Assembly: GCA_905234575.1 (NCBI GenBank)
Contig: CAJOIG010000068.1
Location: 1 to 12,072, forward strand
Length of the DNA: 12,072 nucleotides
From: an uncultured Oscillospiraceae bacterium
Lineage (GTDB): Bacteria > Bacillota > Clostridia > Oscillospirales > Oscillospiraceae
Direction of reading: 5' to 3'
The notes under the pieces are model-generated. The model was not told the origin of the DNA, ran no database searches, and saw only the letters and a list, made by a program, of their open reading frames with translations. Of the stretch, positions 6,972 to 12,072 are shown one piece after another. The translations under genes were made by a program, and so were the position numbers. Every line of letters begins with the position of its first letter. Within the stretch, counting starts at the first letter, position 1.

Positions 6972-7000
6972 ATTGTACTTCCCTTTCCGCGCCGCGTCAA
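6972..7000 (-). promoter_or_regulatory. Sigma-A promoter of the U32 gene
   Basis: On the minus strand TTGACG (6995-7000) is followed by a 17-bp spacer and TACAAT (6972-6977). The start is expected near 6965, leaving a short leader that contains the AAAGGAGGTG ribosome site before the ATG at 6942. Confidence 0.8.
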
Positions 7001-7007
7001 TTATAAT
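6979..7007 (+). promoter_or_regulatory. Candidate sigma-A promoter of the DUF1643 gene
   Basis: A perfect TATAAT (7002-7007) with a poor -35 (TTCCCT, 6979-6984) at 17 bp. The start would be near 7014, before the AAGGAGG ribosome site (7023-7029). The -10 abuts the -35 of the divergent U32 promoter, so the two promoters probably interfere with each other. Confidence 0.5.
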
Positions 7008-7036
7008 ATGTATATCATCCCGAAGGAGGCGTTTGC

Positions 7037-7651
7037 ATGCACATCCCGTCCGCGCCCACGTCCGAGGCCGCGGTCCTGCCGTTTGCCGAGGCGCTGGCCG
7101 CCTCGGGCCGCTCCGGCGGCTATGACCCGGACCGCTGGCTGTATGTCCCGGATTTCTACACCGAATACCGATACATCCTCGGCACGAAGGGAGAAAAGCC
7201 CCTCATCTGCGTCGGGGTGAACCCCTCCACCGCCGCGCCCGACGCCCTGGACAACACCCTTAAATCCGTCCAGCGCATCGCCCTGGGCAACGGCTTCGAC
7301 AGCTTCACCATGTTCAATGTCTACGCCCAGCGCGCCACCCGCCCCCAGGACATGGACCGCGTCCGCTCGGAGGTCCTGCACCGGGAGAACATGGCGGCCT
7401 TCGAGTACGTCCTCAAAAACGCGGGCGATCGCCCGGCGGTGTGGGCGGCCTGGGGCGGCATCATCGAGCTGCGGCCATACCTCAAAGGCTGCGTGCTGGA
7501 CATGATCGAGCTCGGGGCGAAGTACGGCGCGGCCTGGTACACGGCGGGGAAGCGCTCCGTCAAGGGGCATCCCCACCACCCGCTGTATCTCAAAAAGGAC
7601 AGCACCCTGGACCCCTTCGACGCCCTGACCTACTGCGAGGAGTGTTTATAA
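7037..7651 (+). CDS. DUF1643 domain-containing protein
   Basis: 204 residues, predicted soluble and cytoplasmic. The biochemical function is unknown for the family. Motifs: GVNPSTA (60-66), NVYAQRATRP (94-103), a short WAAWG strand end (136-140) and HPHHPLYL (178-185), all in the order seen in DUF1643 proteins, which usually read as LNPSTA, N.fa.rAT.P, WG and HPLYl. The conserved Asn, Ser/Thr, Arg and His residues suggest an enzyme or a nucleotide-binding protein; that is inference. The ATG follows AAGGAGG by 7 nt. The gene is divergent from the U32 gene and is followed by 133 bp without an obvious terminator before the next gene, which has its own promoter. An upstream in-frame start at 7008 lacks a ribosome site and is rejected. 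Confidence 0.85.
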   Translation: MHIPSAPTSEAAVLPFAEALAASGRSGGYDPDRWLYVPDFYTEYRYILGTKGEKPLICVGVNPSTAAPDALDNTLKSVQRIALGNGFDSFTMFNVYAQRATRPQDMDRVRSEVLHRENMAAFEYVLKNAGDRPAVWAAWGGIIELRPYLKGCVLDMIELGAKYGAAWYTAGKRSVKGHPHHPLYLKKDSTLDPFDALTYCEECL

Positions 7652-7728
7652 AAGGGCCCCCACGGACCGCCCAAAGGCGAGCCCGCTTTACGGGTGAATG
7701 CATACGCCCTCTACCCGCCGGGAAAGAC

Positions 7729-7757
7729 TTGTTTTCGCGGGGATTTGGTGGTATGAT
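7729..7757 (+). promoter_or_regulatory. Sigma-A promoter of the CDP-alcohol transferase pair
   Basis: TTGTTT (7729-7734), a 17-bp spacer, and TATGAT (7752-7757) with an extended -10 TGG immediately before. The start is expected near 7764. This makes ATG 7785 (leader about 21 nt, with AAAAGGGA in it) a better start for the first gene than ATG 7770 (leader about 6 nt, ribosome site upstream of the transcript). Confidence 0.65.
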
Positions 7758-7784
7758 AAGGGATAACGTATGAAAAGGGAACTC

Positions 7785-8591
7785 ATGTCATCCATGCAGA
7801 AAAATCGTCCGGAGGCTCTCTCCATCCCCAACCTCATCACCTACGTCCGGCTCCTGCTCATCCCCGCCTTCGTCGCCTGCTGGTTCGAGGAGCGGCTCTG
7901 GCTCGCGCTGGGGTGCCTCGCGCTCTCCGCCCTGTCCGACGTCGCCGACGGATTCATCGCCCGCCGCTTCCACATGATCACCGACCTCGGCAAGGCCATC
8001 GACCCCGTCGCGGACAAGCTCACCCAGGCAGCGATGTTCTTCTGTCTCGCCTGGGACCTGCCGGAGATGTGGATCCTGCTCGGCTTTCTCGTCGTGAAGG
8101 AGCTCGTCATGCTCGCATGGGGCATCGTGTGCCTCCGGCGGACGGACACCATCCCCTCCGCCAAATGGTACGGCAAGGTCTGCACCGCGGTGCTCTATGC
8201 CTCGATGGCGGCCCTGGTGCTGCTGCCGGGCCTGAGCCGGACCGGCAAGGACGTCATCCTCGCCCTCTGCGGCGCCGTCATGCTCATGAGCCTCGTGCTC
8301 TACAGCCGGTGGTACCTCCGCCTGCTGCGGGAGGCCCCCGGCTCCGGCCTCGGCCCCAAGCTCAAGGAGACCCGCGTCGTCCGGTCCAGCGCGCCGTTCG
8401 CCGCCCTGTGGATGATGCTGGTGGTGCTCGCGGCCTGCGCCGTGCTCGCGGCAGTCTACAAAAAAACCGGCGCGGCCCTCGTCATCGCGGGGCTCGCCGC
8501 CGTCGTGCTGCTGCTGTGTCTGTGGCTGCGGAAGCACCGCGTCCGCACGCCCGAAAAGGAGGTCGATCTCCCCGATGAATACCCCGAATAA
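7785..8591 (+). CDS. CDP-alcohol phosphatidyltransferase family membrane protein
   Basis: Integral membrane enzyme expected to transfer a phosphatidyl (CDP-linked) group to an alcohol. The complete family signature DxxDGxxARx8Gx3Dx3D is at residues 52-77 (Asp52, Asp55, Gly56, Arg60, Gly69, Asp73, Asp77), so the active site is intact. At 268 residues it is longer than the usual 180-200: after the transferase core there is a basic loop (about 180-205) and two further hydrophobic helices (about 206-230 and 233-250), then a charged tail. The start at 7785 is chosen over 7770 because AAAAGGGA sits 4-5 nt upstream and the promoter leaves almost no leader for 7770. The 3' end overlaps pgsA by 17 nt, so the two are co-transcribed. 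Because pgsA follows, this paralogue may use another acceptor, for example phosphatidylglycerol (a eukaryotic-type cardiolipin synthase) or another alcohol; the acceptor is not shown by the sequence. Confidence 0.85.
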   Translation: MSSMQKNRPEALSIPNLITYVRLLLIPAFVACWFEERLWLALGCLALSALSDVADGFIARRFHMITDLGKAIDPVADKLTQAAMFFCLAWDLPEMWILLGFLVVKELVMLAWGIVCLRRTDTIPSAKWYGKVCTAVLYASMAALVLLPGLSRTGKDVILALCGAVMLMSLVLYSRWYLRLLREAPGSGLGPKLKETRVVRSSAPFAALWMMLVVLAACAVLAAVYKKTGAALVIAGLAAVVLLLCLWLRKHRVRTPEKEVDLPDEYPE

Positions 8592-9117
8592 GCTCACCGT
8601 GGCGCGCATCGCCTGCGCCTTCGTCCTCATCGCCTTCCTGCTGCTCCGGGGCGGCGCGTTCGCGTGGCTCGCCTTCGTCCTGTTCGTGGCGGCGTCCCTG
8701 ACCGACCTGCTCGACGGGCGCATCGCCCGGGCCACCGGTCAGGTCACCGTCTTCGGCAAATTCATGGACCCCCTCGCGGACAAGATCCTCAACTACGCCG
8801 TGATGATCCTGCTGATCCCGGAGGGCCTCGTCCCCGCGCTCGCGGCCGTGCTCATCCTCATCCGCGAGTTCCTCGTCGCCGGCATCCGGCAGTCCGGCGC
8901 GGAGCAGGGCGTCGTCATCGCCGCGAACAACTGGGGCAAGGCCAAGACCTTCGTGCAGGACGTGTCCCTCGGGCTCATCCTGTTCCTCCGGGCCATCGGG
9001 GGCCTTGCCTTCCTGCCGCTGCTTTCGAACCTCCTGCTGTGGCTCTGCGCCGCGCTGACCGTGATCTCCGGCGTCATCTACGTCGCACAGAACGCGAAGG
9101 TCCTGCAGGAAAAGTAA
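8575..9117 (+). CDS. pgsA: CDP-diacylglycerol-glycerol-3-phosphate 3-phosphatidyltransferase
   Basis: Makes phosphatidylglycerol phosphate from CDP-diacylglycerol and glycerol 3-phosphate, the committed step to phosphatidylglycerol; membrane-embedded. 180 residues, the normal PgsA length. The start MNTPNKLTVARI is typical. The catalytic signature DxxDGxxARx8Gx3Dx3D spans Asp44 to Asp69 with all residues present. The later IREFLVAGIRQ and VIAANNWGKAKT segments are characteristic of PgsA rather than of other CDP-alcohol transferases. About four to six hydrophobic helices are visible. AAAAGGAGG lies 12 nt before the ATG, rather far; overlap with the previous gene suggests translational coupling. 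The stop (9115-9117) is one base from the stop of the convergent sigG, with no visible terminator between them. Confidence 0.92.
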   Translation: MNTPNKLTVARIACAFVLIAFLLLRGGAFAWLAFVLFVAASLTDLLDGRIARATGQVTVFGKFMDPLADKILNYAVMILLIPEGLVPALAAVLILIREFLVAGIRQSGAEQGVVIAANNWGKAKTFVQDVSLGLILFLRAIGGLAFLPLLSNLLLWLCAALTVISGVIYVAQNAKVLQEK

Positions 9118-9118
9118 G

Positions 9119-9898
9119 TTATCCCGCCGGGAACAGCGCCGCCTTGATGCGGCCCACGGCGGATTTCTCGAGGCGGGACACTTGGGCCTGGGAGATGCCG
9201 AGCTCCCCGGCGACCTCCATCTGCGTCCGCCCGTCCAGGAACCGCCGGGCCAGGATGCGCCGCTCCCGCTCCGGCAGGGTCTCCACGGCCTCGCTAAGAG
9301 CCAGGCGCTCGAGCCAGGCGGCGTCGGTGTTTTTCTCGTCCATGAGCTTGTCCTGGACGGAGAGCGTCTCCCCGGCCTCGCCGTACACCGGCTCCGAGAG
9401 GCTGACGGGCTCGGCCAGGGCGTCCATGGCCTCGGCCACCGCCGCGGGGGTCACCCCCAGCTCCCGTCCGAGCTCCTCCGGCGTCGGGTCCCGCTGCTCC
9501 CGCGCGAGGAACGCCTCCCGCGCCTGCATCGTCTTGTAGGCCAGGTCCCGCAGGGACCGGGACACCCGCAGGGCGCTGTTGTCCCGCAGATACCGGCGGA
9601 TCTCCCCGGCGATCATCGGCACGCCGTAGGTCGAAAACCGGACGGGCTGATCGACGTCAAAATTGTCCACGGCCTTGATGAGCCCCACGCAGCCCACCTG
9701 GAAGAGGTCGTCCACGCTCTCGCCGCGCCCGGCGAACCGCTGCAAAACCGACAGCACCAGCCGCAGATTGCCCGCGATGAGCGCCTCCCGCGCCTCGATG
9801 TCCCCCGACCGCGCCCGCAGGAGCAGCGTGCGCGTCTCGTCGTTTTTCAGTACCGGGAGCTTCGACGTGTTCACGCCGCATATCTCCACCTTGTGCAA
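9119..9898 (-). CDS. sigG: RNA polymerase sporulation sigma factor SigG
   Basis: Late forespore-specific sigma factor that directs transcription after engulfment in endospore formers. 259 residues against 260 for the B. subtilis protein. The N-terminus HKVEICGVNTSKLPVLKN is the sigma-G hallmark, the part that separates it from sigma-F. Region 2 includes DDLFQVGCVGLIKAVDNFD (63-81) and FSTYGVPMIAGEIRRYLRDN (88-107); region 3 covers about 120-190; region 4.2 is the helix-turn-helix around TQMEVAGELGISQAQVSRLE (225-244). The start is TTG at 9898, with no ATG nearby: it directly precedes HKVE and follows AAAGGGGGA by 7 nt. The frame stays open far upstream on the strand opposite asnS, which is only a shadow. 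A sigma-F-like promoter precedes it. sigE and spoIIGA, often adjacent in other Firmicutes, are not here. Confidence 0.95.
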   Translation of the reverse strand: MHKVEICGVNTSKLPVLKNDETRTLLLRARSGDIEAREALIAGNLRLVLSVLQRFAGRGESVDDLFQVGCVGLIKAVDNFDVDQPVRFSTYGVPMIAGEIRRYLRDNSALRVSRSLRDLAYKTMQAREAFLAREQRDPTPEELGRELGVTPAAVAEAMDALAEPVSLSEPVYGEAGETLSVQDKLMDEKNTDAAWLERLALSEAVETLPERERRILARRFLDGRTQMEVAGELGISQAQVSRLEKSAVGRIKAALFPAG

Positions 9899-9921
9899 CC
9901 CGCAGTCCCCCTTTGTACGCC

Positions 9922-9951
9922 TATTGTTTCCAGGCGGGGACCGTATGATAC
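9922..9951 (-). promoter_or_regulatory. Sigma-F-like forespore promoter of sigG
   Basis: On the minus strand GGAAACAATA (9922-9931) fits the B. subtilis sigma-F -10 consensus GGnnAnAHTR at every defined position. GTATC (9947-9951), 15 bp upstream, matches four of five bases of the -35 GYATA. The start would be near 9915, giving a leader of about 17 nt that carries the AAAGGGGGA ribosome site before the TTG at 9898. Control of sigG by sigma-F is established in B. subtilis; its use here is inferred. Confidence 0.6.
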
Positions 9952-9982
9952 ATTCCAGTCCATCCAAAAGGAGAGCTTTCCC

Positions 9983-11377
<1,395 letters not shown>

Positions 11378-11380
11378 GGC

Positions 11381-11962
11381 ATGGACTTGTCGCTCCTGTT
11401 CTTTCTGAACAGCGTCCTTCTCGGCGTCGGCCTTGCCATGGACGCCTTCTCCGTGTCGCTGGCGAACGGCCTGCGCGAGCCGCGGATGCGTCCCGGCCGG
11501 ATGTGCGCCATCGCCGGGGTATACGCCGGGTTCCAGTTCCTCATGCCGATGCTCGGCTGGGTCTGCGTGCACACGATTTTGGAGGTCTTCTCTGCCTTCC
11601 AGCGGTTCATCCCATGGATCGCCCTCGGCCTTCTGACGTTCATCGGCGGCAAGATGCTCGTTGAGGGCCTCCGCGGCGGGGAGGACGAGCCCTCTGAGGT
11701 CGGGCACGGCACGCTTCTTATGCAGGGCGTCGCCACCAGCATCGACGCGCTCTCCGTGGGCTTCACGCTGGCGGAAGACCCCGCGCCCATGGCCTTTGTC
11801 AGTTCCCTCATCATCGCCGTCGTGACCTTCGGGCTCTGCCTCGGCGGCCTCTCCCTCGGCAAGCGCTTCGGCACCCGCCTCGCCGGAAGGGCCTCCGTCC
11901 TCGGCGGCCTCATCCTCATCGCAATCGGCCTGGAGATCTTTCTGAAGAACCGATTGGCGTAA
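11381..11962 (+). CDS. mntP: Manganese efflux pump MntP
   Basis: Small inner-membrane Mn(II) exporter (YebN/DUF204 family) that lowers toxic cytoplasmic manganese. 193 residues, normal length, with six hydrophobic helices. The two internal repeat halves are visible: GVGLAMDAFSVSLANGL (15-31) and GVATSIDALSVGFTL (116-130), each with the conserved Asp (21 and 122), and the ending GGLILIAIGLEIFL (175-188). The start lies three bases after the asnS stop and lacks a clear ribosome site of its own, so translation is probably coupled to asnS. Many mntP genes sit behind a yybP-ykoY manganese riboswitch; there is no room for one here, so expression would follow asnS unless an internal promoter exists. 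Confidence 0.93.
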   Translation: MDLSLLFFLNSVLLGVGLAMDAFSVSLANGLREPRMRPGRMCAIAGVYAGFQFLMPMLGWVCVHTILEVFSAFQRFIPWIALGLLTFIGGKMLVEGLRGGEDEPSEVGHGTLLMQGVATSIDALSVGFTLAEDPAPMAFVSSLIIAVVTFGLCLGGLSLGKRFGTRLAGRASVLGGLILIAIGLEIFLKNRLA

Positions 11963-11980
11963 GAACACCAAAGCAAAAAG

Positions 11981-12000
11981 GGGCTGTAGCAAAACAGCCC
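11981..12000 (-). terminator. Candidate minus-strand terminator hairpin at the right edge
   Basis: GGGCTGT (11981-11987) pairs with ACAGCCC (11994-12000) around a 6-nt loop. Read on the minus strand it is followed by C and then TTTTT (complement of 11975-11979); on the plus strand no T-run follows. It could terminate a gene entering from the right. It could also be the tip of a mobile element. Confidence 0.5.
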
Positions 12001-12010
12001 TAGCAAAACA
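11987..12010 (+). repeat. 10-bp direct repeat TAGCAAAACA at the right edge
   Basis: TAGCAAAACA occurs at 11987-11996 and again at 12001-12010, separated by GCCC. The first copy forms the loop and part of the stem of the 11981-12000 hairpin. Confidence 0.6.
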
Positions 12011-12056
12011 AGAAACCGAGGTGGCTGGAAACAGTCGCCTCGGCTTCTTGTTTGTG
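12006..12056 (+). terminator. Rho-independent terminator downstream of mntP
   Basis: A long stem: AACAAGAA (12007-12014) with TTCTTGTT (12045-12052), then CCGAGG (12016-12021) with CCTCGG (12038-12043) and wobble pairs. It is closed by CTG-GAAA-CAG with a GAAA tetraloop. The right arm is T-rich (TTCTTGTTTGT). It fits a terminator for the asnS-mntP transcript, lying 44 nt after the mntP stop. Confidence 0.6.
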
Positions 12057-12072
12057 GTAAAATCAATGTGTG

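Noticed and set aside
4939..7125. 728-codon plus-strand open frame opposite the U32 gene
   Set aside because: The composition is typical of a GC-rich shadow (Arg/Gly/Pro/Ala) and the opposite strand is a clear conserved U32 protein with promoter and ribosome site.
7652..7728. Possible small RNA or terminator after the DUF1643 gene
   Set aside because: Only short, weak stems (for example CCCG/CGGG near 7682-7694) without a T-run.
7770..7784. ATG 7770 as the start of the first CDP-alcohol transferase
   Set aside because: The promoter would leave a leader of about 6 nt and put the ribosome site outside the transcript. ATG 7785 has AAAAGGGA at a good distance. The alternative is not excluded.
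9899..9982. T-box leader upstream of asnS
   Set aside because: The gap is only 84 bp and shows no specifier stem, T-box sequence or terminator/antiterminator pair.

Overview
The window is a gene-dense, GC-rich stretch of bacterial chromosome. It looks like a high-GC, endospore-forming member of the Clostridia, perhaps Oscillospirales-like; the rank is inference. The evidence is a clear sporulation sigma factor gene (sigG), strong AGGAGG-type ribosome binding sites, sigma-A promoters with 17-bp spacers, and a Gram-positive surface protein with Cna_B domains and a PKTG sorting signal. No rRNA, tRNA, CRISPR array, complete insertion sequence or phage gene was seen.

Layout, left to right. The 3' part of cca (+; its start lies off the left edge) converges on a two-gene minus-strand operon through a shared hairpin. 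That operon encodes a GH25 muramidase lipoprotein, then a hotdog thioesterase whose start overlaps the GH25 stop. Divergent from GH25 is a cell-wall-anchored protein with two Cna_B domains and an Asn-Asn-Thr-Gly repeat array. Its last codons contain the promoter of the next gene, which encodes an unrecognised TPR / zinc-ribbon protein. A bidirectional terminator separates this from a minus-strand U32 'peptidase' of the RlhA (RNA hydroxylation) type, which is divergent from a DUF1643 gene. Next are two overlapping plus-strand CDP-alcohol phosphatidyltransferase genes, the second being pgsA. pgsA converges on sigG (minus, TTG start) with one base between the stops. sigG is divergent from an asnS-mntP pair. 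The right edge holds two hairpins and a short direct repeat after mntP.

Most of the genes are housekeeping: tRNA 3'-end maturation, Asn-tRNA charging, RNA modification, anionic phospholipid synthesis and manganese export. The parts that look lineage-specific are the envelope genes (GH25 lipoprotein and Cna_B protein), the TPR/zinc-ribbon protein and the DUF1643 protein. The most informative non-coding signal is a sigma-F-like promoter directly upstream of sigG, which fits the known forespore cascade. I saw no obviously new multi-gene system. The best leads are the degenerate Cna_B domain, the expanding repeat of N-x-T tetrapeptides, the tandem CDP-alcohol transferases, and the tight regulatory packing around sigG.
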